A stretch of 64,000 nucleotides of DNA from JAXMHN01 sp964578605 (GTDB lineage: Bacteria > Verrucomicrobiota > Verrucomicrobiia > Limisphaerales > SIBE01): the NCBI GenBank assembly GCA_964578605.1, contig CAZODO010000017.1, forward strand, positions 1 through 64,000. Reading direction: 5' to 3'. Each line of letters begins with the position of its first letter. Position 1 is the first letter of the stretch. This document shows positions 1 to 8,886 of this stretch, piece by piece. The position numbers and the translations under genes are program-made. A model generated the notes under the pieces. That model was not told the DNA's origin. It ran no database searches and saw only the letters and a program-made list of their open reading frames with translations.

Positions 1-92
1 GTCATGAAGGTAGCATGCCTCACAATGTGTGTCTAATCCCATTTACTTGTGAGTAAATGCCATACAATAAGAGAGAGAGTTGGGTTGGTTGT

Positions 93-118
93 CCGCGCCC
101 CGCACTACCAGGGCGCGG
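93..118 (-). terminator. Hairpin after the capsid gene
   Basis: Perfect 8-bp inverted repeat CCGCGCCC/GGGCGCGG with a 10-nt loop, starting 15 bp after the capsid-fusion stop codon on the minus strand. The sequence after the stem is not a clean T-run, so it may be a weak terminator or an mRNA-stabilising or processing hairpin between the capsid gene and the next head genes to the left. Confidence 0.45.
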
Positions 119-132
119 CCTTGATTGGTTGC

Positions 133-2217
133 TTATGCCGAGACGAGCTTATGCCCGCACGCGATCACGCCGCGGTCGACGCCATACAGCACAATCAACC
201 GGTCATTGACCGCCAGGTCGGTCTGGCCGACCCACTGGTTGCTGACTACCGAGAGCCCAGTGACCGGGTCGGTCACAATGCTGATCCGTCCGGCGTATCC
301 CGCGCCGATGATGGTCTCGGGATTGAGGATCGTCCGGGACGCGAGCAACAACGCCGAGGCGTTCGCGAAGAAGCCGATCAGGTTGATGTTGTTTGCCGGC
401 AAGGCCGGGTACTCCCACAGGTCCTGGAATCCCTTGATGTTCCGCCAGTGCCCGTAGGCGCTCTCGTTCGTGTTGTCGAAGTTTTCCATCACCAGCTCAT
501 CGTTGGTGAGGGATTCCGCGACATCCGAATTCACGAACCCGGTCCGCTGCATGTCCGGGACGCCAGCCACGTTCATCGCCTTCGCGATTCCGGCTAAAGT
601 GCTGAACTCGACCAGGCCGGCAGCCAACACGGTCTCGGCCGTGAAGTCGTCGGTGACCAGGGCCATGATCGCATCGACCAGGTGGTTCCCGATCGCGATT
701 GCCATCGCCTCCGAATGCTCCGCCACCAGATTGCGGCCGGTCGCGTTGTACTCGTCCCAGGTCAGCGTGTATTGGACCTGCTTGGCCGTATCGAGCGTCA
801 CCGGGTAATCAGTGTCCGCACGCTCAGTTGCCGGGCCTGTCGGGAAGGTCTGCACCGTCGGGAGCCCAACGGTCCGCGTGTAGACATTCTGGTTGAGCCT
901 TGCTCCTTCCGGCGAGAAGTCGGTGATGATCCCGCGCAGCATCGGCCGGCGGCTGTACACCAGGGCGAGCGTGCGCTGGCTGATGATGTTGCCGACCAGG
1001 GTGCCGAGCGTGTTGCTGGCGTCGAGCGGCAGGCGGTCCTGGTAATCCCGGAACGGGATCAGCTCCCCCTTGTCGAGGCGGGCATCGATCTCCTTGCGGT
1101 AAATGAGGCCCTTGTCGCGAGGCGTCTTGGCCTCAAGGTACCCCTTGAGACAATGGACCATGTCCTCTCGGGTGATTGCCACGTCGCCATTGCCAGGCTT
1201 GGTGACCGGCTTGTCCGGCCGGATCCCAGGCATCTTGGCCAGGAGCTCGGCGTTGGCGGCGTCGGATTCGATCAATCCACACCACTTGGCCTGGAGGGCC
1301 TCGTCCTTCGGCGGGATCGCTCCACGGGCCACGGCCGTGTCAACAGCGGCTTTCGCCTCCGCTTTGCGCCGGGCTTTGAGTTCAGCGTCCAGGTTGACAA
1401 TCTTGGCGTTGAGCGCCGTGATTTCCGCGTCTTTCGCCTCGATGGCGGCGGCCGTTTCAGAGCTGGCGGCTTTAGCCTTCAGCTCCGCGTTCTCATTTTC
1501 GAGCTGCTTGAGTTGGGCCTGCAGCTTGGCCAGTTCTTCCGGTGTCATATTTACTGTGCTTGGATCCCCGTCAGCGCGCTTGGCCCAGAGGGGAAGGATC
1601 TTGTCGAGTGCCGGGTCGTTGACCAGGCCGCCCATATTGAGCGGCGCGCCCACGACTCGGGCTGGGTTTGCTGTCTCATCGTCCACGTAAAACGTCGGCG
1701 AGAAGCTCCGATAGGCCTTCCCACTGATGGCCTCTGCGCCAGGCTTAGACCATTGCACCTTGGCATAAACCCCCGGAGCAGGGGTATCCCGCCATAGGTA
1801 TTCGGTAGGCCACCCCGCGGCCGAACATTTGTCGTGGTCGAAATCAAACCAGGGCTTCTGGGGCCCAGCCGCCAGATGCGCCTCCAGCGTTTGCTGGAGG
1901 GTTGCCGCGGTATTGCGGTCCACCTGCAAGGTCAATGCGACAGGTTTGCCATCGCTCCGCCGGACGTGCGCGGTGTGGATGCCGCCCGGCATGACCATGA
2001 TCTCCGCCGGCGGTGACGTGGGGGCGAACTCCACAGCCATTCGGCATTCAAGTGGAGAAGGGTTGCCGTCCTGCGCGGCGTCGTAATAGCACCCGCCGAT
2101 TAAAATCAACTGCAGGGAACTGCAGTTTGAAGGAGCGGCGTCGGAACGGCTGGGGGGCAGTGATATAGTGGTCGGCTGATGCGGCCTCTTAAAATCGATT
2201 TTACGCGGTCGGGTCAT
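133..2217 (-). CDS. Fused Mu I-type protease, scaffold and major capsid protein
   Basis: A 694-residue head protein. Residues about 55-215 resemble the Mu gpI prohead protease: a FDFDHD motif, an AAGW-like SAAGWP, then YRSFSP and a LVNDPALD segment, in the order seen in that family. Residues about 218-290 are a charged coiled coil (scaffold-like) beginning MTPEELAKLQAQLKQ. The last 300 residues look like a HK97-fold major capsid protein. In Mu these are separate genes I, Z (nested in I) and T. No stop or frameshift interrupts the ORF here. The ATG at 2217 lies 2 nt after the stop of the gpG-like gene, so translation is probably coupled. Function by family is fairly sure; processing of the fusion is inference. 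Confidence 0.75.
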   Translation of the reverse strand: MTRPRKIDFKRPHQPTTISLPPSRSDAAPSNCSSLQLILIGGCYYDAAQDGNPSPLECRMAVEFAPTSPPAEIMVMPGGIHTAHVRRSDGKPVALTLQVDRNTAATLQQTLEAHLAAGPQKPWFDFDHDKCSAAGWPTEYLWRDTPAPGVYAKVQWSKPGAEAISGKAYRSFSPTFYVDDETANPARVVGAPLNMGGLVNDPALDKILPLWAKRADGDPSTVNMTPEELAKLQAQLKQLENENAELKAKAASSETAAAIEAKDAEITALNAKIVNLDAELKARRKAEAKAAVDTAVARGAIPPKDEALQAKWCGLIESDAANAELLAKMPGIRPDKPVTKPGNGDVAITREDMVHCLKGYLEAKTPRDKGLIYRKEIDARLDKGELIPFRDYQDRLPLDASNTLGTLVGNIISQRTLALVYSRRPMLRGIITDFSPEGARLNQNVYTRTVGLPTVQTFPTGPATERADTDYPVTLDTAKQVQYTLTWDEYNATGRNLVAEHSEAMAIAIGNHLVDAIMALVTDDFTAETVLAAGLVEFSTLAGIAKAMNVAGVPDMQRTGFVNSDVAESLTNDELVMENFDNTNESAYGHWRNIKGFQDLWEYPALPANNINLIGFFANASALLLASRTILNPETIIGAGYAGRISIVTDPVTGLSVVSNQWVGQTDLAVNDRLIVLYGVDRGVIACGHKLVSA

Positions 2218-2219
2218 AA

Positions 2220-2804
2220 TCAGGTGCCTGCGGTGCGTTCCACCCATTTTGTGAATGCCTTGGTCGCCGTGTCGCGGATGGTCTGCTCAGGCGGCAGCGC
2301 GGTCGGGTCGGGCTTCTGGGTCACGGACTTCTTCAGGACGTAGAAGACGCGGAGCGGTGCGGCGCTGTCCGATCGGCCGGCCAGATAGGCGCGCCCATCC
2401 TTCGTGAACACGAACAGCTTGAGGTTCAGCTCGTGCTCGAGGACGGAGGCTCGACGGCCGTATGCCTCCTTATCCACCGGGATTGTCAACATGCTCGCGC
2501 GCGTGGCCGTGATCGTCCCGCCCTTGATCTTTTGCATGATCGACAGATGGCTGATCGAGACGGTGACCTGGGCGGCCCCGCTGGGCTTCGGGTTGTTGAC
2601 CGAGTGCCGGACGCCGAGCCAGTAATTCTGCCGCTTGCCACCGAGCTTGTTTGGCTCCTTGGCGTGCTTCTCGCGGTAATGGGCCCGGAGCACGCTGGCC
2701 ACGGCCCGGCCGGCATCCATCAGGCCTGGGATAGGATTCTCAATGGTCCGAATCAGAGCTCTGAGCTGCGGCGTGGCGTTGTCTGTGACGTTGATAGTGC
2801 TCAT
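2220..2804 (-). CDS. gpG-like virion morphogenesis protein
   Basis: A 194-residue protein placed between portal and capsid, where Mu gpG-type (phage virion morphogenesis) proteins lie. It opens with a DNATPQLRAL segment and a RAHYREKHAKEPNK-like basic region followed by beta-rich sequence, as in that family. It is probably involved in tail completion or head-tail joining. The ATG overlaps the portal stop as ATGA at 2801-2804. The longer upstream reading (to 2855) would overlap the portal by over 50 bp and was not chosen. The family call rests mainly on position and general resemblance. Confidence 0.65.
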   Translation of the reverse strand: MSTINVTDNATPQLRALIRTIENPIPGLMDAGRAVASVLRAHYREKHAKEPNKLGGKRQNYWLGVRHSVNNPKPSGAAQVTVSISHLSIMQKIKGGTITATRASMLTIPVDKEAYGRRASVLEHELNLKLFVFTKDGRAYLAGRSDSAAPLRVFYVLKKSVTQKPDPTALPPEQTIRDTATKAFTKWVERTAGT

Positions 2805-4588
2805 CGTCGCGCCGGTCTCCTCCGCACCCAGCCCTGCACTGCGCCATTGACGCACGCGGCGCCCATGGCCGCCTCGAGCGCGTCCTGGAGCGCCTTGACA
2901 TCGAGTTTGCCGAAAAGTTCGGGCATTTCCTTCTGAGCTCGATCCAGCACCCGGATGAACTGTGCGTCGGTGAGCTTCTCGTCGAGGGCCGCGTCAATGA
3001 GCTTGCGGAAATAGGGCTTCACGCCGCCGAGCCACCGCGCTTCCACCGGCCCCAACTCCTCAAGGACGTTGTCCACCAACTTGTCAGCCACAGCATCGTG
3101 AGCCTTCGCCTCCAGTGCCGCTGCGAAAAACTCCTTGGCAGCCACTTCGGTCTTCTCCTCACCCTTCGCTTCTGGCTCCTCGCCCCTGGCACCTGGCTCG
3201 TTTGGCTCTGTTCCTGGCCCTTGGCCGCCGCCCAGCCCAAACGGATCCGGCGGCGCTTTGCCTTGCACTACTTCCTCACCCGCTTCCGGCATGCGGATCC
3301 CGTGCCGCTGGTAGAAATCTTTCTTTGGGAACTGAACGTCGGTCGCACTCAGGAGAATCTGGTCGCGCTCGGCCAGCAGCTTCGGATCGGGATCGATCGA
3401 GAGGTCCGGCGCGATCACGGGCGCTTCGGTGGCGTCGCCGAAGTTGAGTCGGAGAGCCGCTGACACCAGCTGATAGTTGACCAGGTCCGCCACCCAATAG
3501 GCCGCATTGTGCAGGACGTCCTGGCGCACTTTTCCCTGCAACACCGCGTTGCCGCTGCCCAGGCCGGCCGCCTCGCTTTCGCTCGAGAGTTCCTGGCCCA
3601 GGATGGCCAGGTCGCACGCTTTCTTGGCCATCTCGATGATCAGCGCCTGCGGGTTGGCGCGCGCGTTGGTGACCGCCTCTTTGAAGTCCAGCGTGGTCCC
3701 GGCCGGGAACGCGGCCCAGCCGGCGCTCCCGAGATTCTCCAGCATCTCCGCCACCTTAGCCTCGAGTTGGGGCTGGCTCGGATCATACGTGGCCCAGCGG
3801 AACGGGATGCCGAAGATCTGCGCGGTCTGCATCAGCCAGCGCCAGCCGTACGTCATCCCAATCCAGTACGGCACCAGCGGCCGCAGGAGCGCGGTGGCCC
3901 CAGCGAACCCGGTCCGGACATGCCATTGCCCCACCAAGAATTGGTTCGAGCTGAACGGCCGCCAGGTCGCAGCCCCGCGCGCCTGAGTTGTCGCGCTGAC
4001 CAGTCCGAGCCGGGTGCCCTCAGCATCCCAGCCGTAGGCGCGCGGCGTCACGTAATGCGCGGCCCGCGGCAGCCAGGCGCCATCCTGCATTCCCCAGTGG
4101 ACTTCCTGGACGCTCAGCCCTTTGCCCATGGCGTCGAGGGCATGGTAGAGCGCGTCTTCAAAGCTGTACTCCAGTGTCCCGATCTCCGGCTGCCAATTCT
4201 TCAACGCGCGCTGGACCAGGTCGGCTTTGGCCTGAGCCGTCGAGGTCGGTTGATTCTCGCCCTCGGTGTAGGGCGTCACATTCCACGTCAGCCGTTTGAC
4301 GGCGTTCTTGACCTCGTTCAGGCACTTGGTCAACCGATCCCAATTGTCCTCCATCGTGCAGAACAGATCGTACTGGGCCTGGAGATCGCCGTAGAGCGCC
4401 CCCATCAGGACCTGCTTCGCCCGCTCGGGCGTCACGGGCGAATAGATCAGGCCAAGCGAATGGTCTGACACACGAGCCTGGGTGAGCACAGGCAGCGCAG
4501 AGATCGGCGCGGCCGCCCTGGGCTTAGCCGCCGTAAGCGGTTCCGGCCAGGTCCTTCGGGTTCCGAGAATGGGGTGAATCAATTCCAT
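2801..4588 (-). CDS. Mu gp29-type portal protein
   Basis: A 595-residue protein of the DUF935 (Mu gp29) type. Portals form the dodecameric ring through which DNA enters the head. Supporting segments include TMEDNWDRLTKCLNEVKNAV, FEDALYHALDAMGKGLSVQEVHW and LVPYWIGMTYGWRWLMQ, which follow the order of family proteins (about residues 80-260). The C-terminal third has a Gly/Pro/Glu-rich linker (about residues 445-480) and then a helical tail. In Mu, gene F follows directly; here the next gene is gpG-like and F lies at 19.6 kb. The start is 10 bp after the large terminase stop. Confidence 0.88.
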   Translation of the reverse strand: MELIHPILGTRRTWPEPLTAAKPRAAAPISALPVLTQARVSDHSLGLIYSPVTPERAKQVLMGALYGDLQAQYDLFCTMEDNWDRLTKCLNEVKNAVKRLTWNVTPYTEGENQPTSTAQAKADLVQRALKNWQPEIGTLEYSFEDALYHALDAMGKGLSVQEVHWGMQDGAWLPRAAHYVTPRAYGWDAEGTRLGLVSATTQARGAATWRPFSSNQFLVGQWHVRTGFAGATALLRPLVPYWIGMTYGWRWLMQTAQIFGIPFRWATYDPSQPQLEAKVAEMLENLGSAGWAAFPAGTTLDFKEAVTNARANPQALIIEMAKKACDLAILGQELSSESEAAGLGSGNAVLQGKVRQDVLHNAAYWVADLVNYQLVSAALRLNFGDATEAPVIAPDLSIDPDPKLLAERDQILLSATDVQFPKKDFYQRHGIRMPEAGEEVVQGKAPPDPFGLGGGQGPGTEPNEPGARGEEPEAKGEEKTEVAAKEFFAAALEAKAHDAVADKLVDNVLEELGPVEARWLGGVKPYFRKLIDAALDEKLTDAQFIRVLDRAQKEMPELFGKLDVKALQDALEAAMGAACVNGAVQGWVRRRPARR

Positions 4589-4598
4589 GGTTTCCTTT

Positions 4599-6431
4599 CT
4601 ATGCCAGTTGCAGCCTCCCTCTGAGCCGCCAGGGATCGCGGCCGCGTTGACCTTGCCAGTGGCTTTGCGCCAGGGTCTCGGCCGTAAAGGCGCCGCCCGC
4701 GGATCTCAGCGCGTGCAGGGCAAGCTTGGTGGAATCAAACGTGTCTCCATGCCGGCCGTCCGCGTCTGGCTCGCAAACGAATTGGCCTTTCTCCTTCTTG
4801 ACCAGTCGCCAGTCCTCGCGGACGTACCGCTCAGGCGGCAGCCAGAGATGATTGTCATCGAGCTCCGCCACCAGCAGGCCGCCGAGGAACTGCTTGCTGG
4901 TGATCTTCTCCTCCTGCCCAGGCCGCTCAATCGTCTCGCTTCCGATCACCAGCTCCACTGGCAGATCGGCTGCAAGCTCCTTGCGCGCGGTCTGCGCGAA
5001 GTAGCGCTCGTTGGTGGCGTCAATGCTCAACCGCCTGGCTGGGCCTCCAGCAGGGCGGGCCCGCACCACCTGCGCGATCCGCCTGGCTCGCTCGAGCGCG
5101 ACATCCGGATCGGCCGTTTTCCAATGGAAGATGGCCCGGCTGATCAGCTCGACGCCATACTCCTCGAGCACCGTGAAGCTGCTCGGGTTGCTCGTCTCCT
5201 TCGTCGTTGTGGCCAGGTCCCACCCCAGCCCGACACGGCCAGCGCCCAGGTGGTCCACTAACCACCGGAGCGCCTGGTCAAACTCTAGATCGTTCCCGAT
5301 CTGGAATAGCTGACACTGGCCCACACCACGCCGCTGCGCGGTGTCGATCTGCTGCAGGCCGCAAGCTGAGGTCCCGCCTAGCACAAACTTGCAGCCATAA
5401 TTGCGGTCCCAAGCATCCTTGTCCGGCGCGCGCCGGCGTGATTCCTCGGGCGTGATCGGTGCGCCGGTATCGTCGTCATAGAGCGGTATGCCATCGGCCG
5501 CGGCGTCCCAGGCCGTGATCCGCAGGACCCAGACGCCCAGCTCGCTCCGATACCAGTTGCCCTTAGGATTGACCGGAAGCTCCGTCCCGATCGGCGGCGC
5601 TAAAAGCTCAAAGCTCGGGTGGGAATCGTCCGGCGGTGGGGTGGTAGTATATATACAGCGGAATTCCGGGTTGGCACTGATGATCGGCATGACCGCCTCG
5701 AGCACCGCCCGGAAGTTCGGCACCCGGCCGACTTCATCCAGGATCAGGTCGCCCGTCTCGCCGACGGCCGCCGGGGTCAGGGCCACGACCTTTGTCCGGG
5801 AGTAGATCGACTGGGAATGATACAGCCTGAACTCGAGCCGGCTGTGCTCGTAAAGGTCGCTCCAATCGTCCAGGCTGATCCCCGCCACGCTCTTGCCCTT
5901 CTGATCGTCGACCACGTCCAGCTTGGTCGCTGCCGCCGCGGCCTGGCTGGCCATGAGGTTAAAGGCTTTCTGCAGCGCCTCAGCCTCTTTCCGGACGATC
6001 TCACGACCCAGGTCCAACTTCACGGACCCGAACACGACGGAGTGCCCAGCCCGCTTCATCATCTTCTTAAGCGCGATCCGGGCGGCCGTTGTGGTCTTGC
6101 CATACTGCCTGCGAGCCAGGAGCCCGCACACGCGGTGCAGCTCCACTCCGCGCTCGAATTCCCGTTGGCCCGCGCGGACGCGGACCTTGGGCAAAGAGTT
6201 GCCACCATCGCCCCGATTAGCCGGTTGAATCGCCTCAACCCCTGCCGGCTGTGCATCGGAGCTTGCGACCTGGTGGCCGGCCGTTGTCATGCGCAGGGGC
6301 GAAAAGGAGCTGCCGGATGCGCCCCTCGAGCTCTTGCCCGAGTCGCCAGCGCTTTGTGCAGCAGCCGCGGCCGCCGCAGGGCCGTCCGGCACGGCCGATC
6401 GCTTCCTGTTTTTTGTAGAAGCCTTCTTCAC
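4599..6431 (-). CDS. Terminase large subunit, Mu gp28-like
   Basis: The 610-residue DNA-packaging motor. After a low-complexity Ala/Ser-rich N terminus (about 95 residues) comes an ATPase domain with a Walker A-like ARRQYGKTT (about residues 107-115) and Walker B GDLILDEVGR. The nuclease domain shows acidic residues in GLGWDLATTT, LSIDATNERYF and GDTFDSTKLA. It cuts and pumps DNA into the head with the small subunit. It starts with GTG at 6431, overlapping the small terminase stop (GTGA). Confidence 0.88.
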   Translation of the reverse strand: MKKASTKNRKRSAVPDGPAAAAAAAQSAGDSGKSSRGASGSSFSPLRMTTAGHQVASSDAQPAGVEAIQPANRGDGGNSLPKVRVRAGQREFERGVELHRVCGLLARRQYGKTTTAARIALKKMMKRAGHSVVFGSVKLDLGREIVRKEAEALQKAFNLMASQAAAAATKLDVVDDQKGKSVAGISLDDWSDLYEHSRLEFRLYHSQSIYSRTKVVALTPAAVGETGDLILDEVGRVPNFRAVLEAVMPIISANPEFRCIYTTTPPPDDSHPSFELLAPPIGTELPVNPKGNWYRSELGVWVLRITAWDAAADGIPLYDDDTGAPITPEESRRRAPDKDAWDRNYGCKFVLGGTSACGLQQIDTAQRRGVGQCQLFQIGNDLEFDQALRWLVDHLGAGRVGLGWDLATTTKETSNPSSFTVLEEYGVELISRAIFHWKTADPDVALERARRIAQVVRARPAGGPARRLSIDATNERYFAQTARKELAADLPVELVIGSETIERPGQEEKITSKQFLGGLLVAELDDNHLWLPPERYVREDWRLVKKEKGQFVCEPDADGRHGDTFDSTKLALHALRSAGGAFTAETLAQSHWQGQRGRDPWRLRGRLQLA

Positions 6432-6988
6432 TGCTGCCAGTCCTCCCCGAACATGAGCTGCCCAAGCCGCTCGATCTTCTCGGCGTTGGACTGGCTGCCG
6501 GTGGCGATGGCCTTGGCCTGCTCATCCGCCACCCACTTGATGAAAGTCTCGCAGGTCTCCCGCTGGTACTTGGCTTGCGCCAGCGCCAGCTCGGCCTGGT
6601 CGATCTCCTGGTCCCGCGATTTCAGGACCAGCATGAACAGGCTCTTGACGTCTTTCGGATTCGCGTGCGGGCTGATCGCAAGCTCGAACGCACGCTGCTT
6701 GAGCGCGTCAATCGTGGCCTGGTCGAATCTCCCAGCTTGGGCCGTGGCGGCCTCGGCAAGGGCGTCCGCCGTCTCCACCGCCTGGCTCCGGCGCCGCAGG
6801 TAATGCGGCACACACACCTGGTCCCAGAAAGCTGTGAACGATCCAAGCGGCACCCGGACGCCGAACTCTTTCTCGACCAGCTCCCGCGCGTCGGCGTAGC
6901 TCATACCGCTCAAGAGCCAGTCCGCCAGCTTGGCCTGGTGCTCTTCGCGCAGGCTCATCAGCTTCGAATCTGAGCGCGGCTTTCTCAC
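6428..6988 (-). CDS. Terminase small subunit, Mu gp27-like
   Basis: A 186-residue mostly helical protein just before the large terminase, matching the place and character of Mu gp27 (DUF3486). The N-terminal part (ADWLLSGMSYADARELVEKEFG) resembles a DNA-recognition helix-turn-helix; the C-terminal half is a long amphipathic helix suited to ring assembly. Start is GTG at 6988, overlapping the TGA of the 53-residue gene upstream. Its own TGA overlaps the GTG of the large terminase, so both genes should be translated together. Confidence 0.75.
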   Translation of the reverse strand: MRKPRSDSKLMSLREEHQAKLADWLLSGMSYADARELVEKEFGVRVPLGSFTAFWDQVCVPHYLRRRSQAVETADALAEAATAQAGRFDQATIDALKQRAFELAISPHANPKDVKSLFMLVLKSRDQEIDQAELALAQAKYQRETCETFIKWVADEQAKAIATGSQSNAEKIERLGQLMFGEDWQQ

Positions 6989-7146
6989 AAGGCGGGGCCT
7001 TGACCCTGATATTGGTTATGGCTTCGTCGCATGCGGCGCTTGGCTGTGGTCTTTGGCCTGGACGGCTTTGGCTCAGGCGGACGCAGTCCCAGGAGCCCAT
7101 TACGGAACCCCCACGCCACAGGTTTCTTGGCTTTCTCCGGCGTCAT
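6985..7146 (-). CDS. Small basic protein in the terminase operon
   Basis: A 53-residue ORF. Its ATG overlaps the stop of the upstream gene (ATGA at 7143-7146) and its TGA overlaps the GTG of the small terminase (GTGA at 6985-6988). This double coupling is the evidence that it is translated. The product is Pro/Lys/Arg-rich (LRPPEPKPSRPKTTAKRRMRR) with no recognisable domain; it could bind DNA or serve mainly to carry ribosomes to the terminase gene. Function unknown. Confidence 0.6.
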   Translation of the reverse strand: MTPEKAKKPVAWGFRNGLLGLRPPEPKPSRPKTTAKRRMRRSHNQYQGQGPAL

Positions 7147-7406
7147 GCTTCGGCGAACGCGGCTTTGCCTTTGTCGGTGAGCTTCCACTTCACTGGTCCC
7201 CCCAGGGCTGGCCGGATCCCGGCGACGTGCCCTATGGCCTCCTGGTGCCGGAGCGCCTCTTGGAATTCGCTCTCCAGCAGCACAGGCCGGACGGTCAGGC
7301 GGCACTGGTTGAGCAGCGCGTCTTCCGGGAGCAGGAACCCCTGGCAATCGCTCAGGACCCTGAGGATCTCCACCGTGACGACCATCTGTCGGCGATTGGG
7401 TGTCAT
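7143..7406 (-). CDS. Hypothetical, winged-helix-like
   Basis: An 87-residue protein coupled on both sides: ATGA with the spanin-like gene upstream and ATGA with the 53-residue gene downstream. The sequence looks like a compact winged helix: helix (VEILRVLSDCQ), helix (ESEFQEALRHQEAIGHVAGI), then a beta wing (VKWKLTDKGKAAFAEA). Small proteins of this place in Mu-like phages are often uncharacterised. I do not recognise a named family. Confidence 0.6.
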   Translation of the reverse strand: MTPNRRQMVVTVEILRVLSDCQGFLLPEDALLNQCRLTVRPVLLESEFQEALRHQEAIGHVAGIRPALGGPVKWKLTDKGKAAFAEA

Positions 7407-7744
7407 CGTTTGATCCTTTCGAGCTGCCCCTCGAGCCGCGACACAGCCGAGAGGACATCGTTGACTCGGTTATGCAACGCCACAGCCCGCTGCTCATCCG
7501 CTTCCAGGATGTCCTCCTTATCCGCCTTGGCTTCCCGTCGCATCATCTCCATCGAATCCCCCAGACGCCGCACATCCTGCCGGACCGTCTCGACTTCCGC
7601 CTTGGTGGCGTAGGTGTCGGCAAAGCTGATCTCCCGCTTCTGCGTCCGGTTGCCGCGCGTAAGGGTTACGAACGCCACTGCAAGGTTGCTGAGCGTGAGC
7701 AACGTCAGGACTACCGTCCACGCAATGCTCGGGTCGGGGGTCAT
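7403..7744 (-). CDS. Membrane-anchored coiled coil, inner-spanin-like
   Basis: 113 residues: an N-terminal transmembrane segment (TVVLTLLTLSNLAVAFVTL, about residues 10-28), a basic stop, then a long charged coiled coil to the C terminus (VETVRQDVRRLGDSMEMMRR and onward). This layout and its place next to other small membrane genes before the terminase are typical of Rz-type inner spanins, which bridge to an outer-membrane lipoprotein at lysis. An alternative is a simple structural coiled coil. Its stop overlaps the next start (ATGA). Confidence 0.5.
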   Translation of the reverse strand: MTPDPSIAWTVVLTLLTLSNLAVAFVTLTRGNRTQKREISFADTYATKAEVETVRQDVRRLGDSMEMMRREAKADKEDILEADEQRAVALHNRVNDVLSAVSRLEGQLERIKR

Positions 7745-7752
7745 AGGGGGCG

Positions 7753-7998
7753 TTACTTACGCGGCGCGATCCTTTGAAGTCGGCTGAAGGCCAGGTTGGC
7801 CTGCTTTGGCGTGTAGGCCGCAACACCAAGGGTCCCGAAGAAAGCGCCCAATCCCGCGTAGAATACGTCCGTATCGGACATGCTCTCATTGCCCAGCGCC
7901 TGCACGAAATTCAGGGCCATCGCTTTGGCCTGCTCTTCGTTCAACGCTGTCAGGTCGCCTGCCACCGATGTTGAGTTCGTTCCGTTCGATGCGTTCAT
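7753..7998 (-). CDS. Small hypothetical phage protein
   Basis: 81 residues with a Ser/Thr-rich N terminus, an amphipathic helix and a Gly-rich hydrophobic stretch (VFYAGLGAFFGTLGVAA) that could touch or cross the membrane. A Shine-Dalgarno AAGGA lies 6 nt before the ATG. It sits between the holin-like and the spanin-like gene, so a role in lysis is possible but not shown. Confidence 0.55.
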   Translation of the reverse strand: MNASNGTNSTSVAGDLTALNEEQAKAMALNFVQALGNESMSDTDVFYAGLGAFFGTLGVAAYTPKQANLAFSRLQRIAPRK

Positions 7999-8011
7999 AG
8001 ATTCCTTGTGG

Positions 8012-8686
8012 TTATGGGACGCTGATCTTTTCCAGCATCCGGTTGATTTCCCGCAGGGCTTCGACGGCGTTCGTCGCGCCGTGCTGGTTCACGCCCTCGC
8101 TCCCAAACGACTGCGTCTTGTCGGTCTGGAGCGCCTTGAGACGCGCGAGGCTCTGGGAAGACGAGAAGAGCGCGATGCCCTTGAGGTCCGTGGTGATCGA
8201 CCGTTCGATGGTCGTCCCGTCGATTTTGATTTCTTTGGAGGTGTCATGCAGTGCGGCCGAAAATCGCGCGCATCCTGTCAGCCCCAGGCTCAGCCCAGCC
8301 GCCAGCAGGAGGACATAAATGGGTTCGCCAAGCTTCTTGACCTGGTCAACGGCCTCGCGCAGGGCCACGCCAGCGGCCCCAAGGACCATCCCTGTGAGCG
8401 TGTCCGCGTCGGTCATGCCGGCGTAATTGAGCACGATCTGCAAAGCTGCACCGATCAGCGGCGCCGCCACGGGCAAAGCCACGCGCGGTATTTTCGGGAT
8501 CAGCTGTTTGAACGCCGCGATCAAGATCGGCGTGGTGATGGGGATCAAGAGTGCAGCCCAGCCCATCGCTGTCGTGACCGGGGCCTCCGGAGCCACAGGC
8601 GAATCGCCCGGCACCGCGCCCAGCAACCAGGCCATCGACATCGCCATCCCGGACGTCAGCAGGAAAAGAGGCCGGAAGATTTTCAT
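8012..8686 (-). CDS. Holin-like membrane protein with internal lipobox
   Basis: 224 residues from ATG 8686. Hydrophobic segments lie at about residues 5-25, 40-60 and 70-90. A further hydrophobic stretch around residues 125-145 ends in LGLTGC, which reads like a lipobox with Cys. After it comes a hydrophilic, helical C-terminal part. The first part resembles a holin or TMP-like membrane protein. The second looks like the N terminus of an exported lipoprotein fused to it with no internal ATG. The reading frame extends upstream to 8803 but that part has poor protein character. Confidence 0.5.
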   Translation of the reverse strand: MKIFRPLFLLTSGMAMSMAWLLGAVPGDSPVAPEAPVTTAMGWAALLIPITTPILIAAFKQLIPKIPRVALPVAAPLIGAALQIVLNYAGMTDADTLTGMVLGAAGVALREAVDQVKKLGEPIYVLLLAAGLSLGLTGCARFSAALHDTSKEIKIDGTTIERSITTDLKGIALFSSSQSLARLKALQTDKTQSFGSEGVNQHGATNAVEALREINRMLEKISVP

Positions 8687-8723
8687 ACCCGGAAAAGAAA
8701 TGGCAGCGCGCAGGCGAAAGGAG

Positions 8724-8744
8724 TCCGTGGGTGGAAACCACGGA
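8724..8744 (-). other. Hairpin upstream of the holin-like gene
   Basis: Perfect 7-bp stem TCCGTGG/CCACGGA with loop GTGGAAA, about 40 nt before the chosen start of the holin-like gene on the minus strand. It could be a 5' UTR hairpin that delays lysis-gene translation. No T-run follows, so a terminator is less likely. Confidence 0.3.
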
Positions 8745-8886
8745 GAGGAAACCCCCTGCGCGCCGCCGAAATTGCGTGAGCTTGTGGCTGCCTTTCGTTT
8801 CATCCGGGCGGCAGCCTAGAGGATGCCCGGATCAATGTATTGCCGACCGCAGGGAAAGGGCGGGGTGCTATGCTGAAGGATTTTAG

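Noticed and set aside
682..1797. 371-codon plus-strand frame over the capsid fusion
   Set aside because: Shadow of the capsid/protease gene; Arg/Gly-rich with no motif.
6985..7497. 170-codon minus-strand frame
   Set aside because: The part upstream of 7146 overlaps two genes in another frame; only its last 53 codons are kept as a gene.
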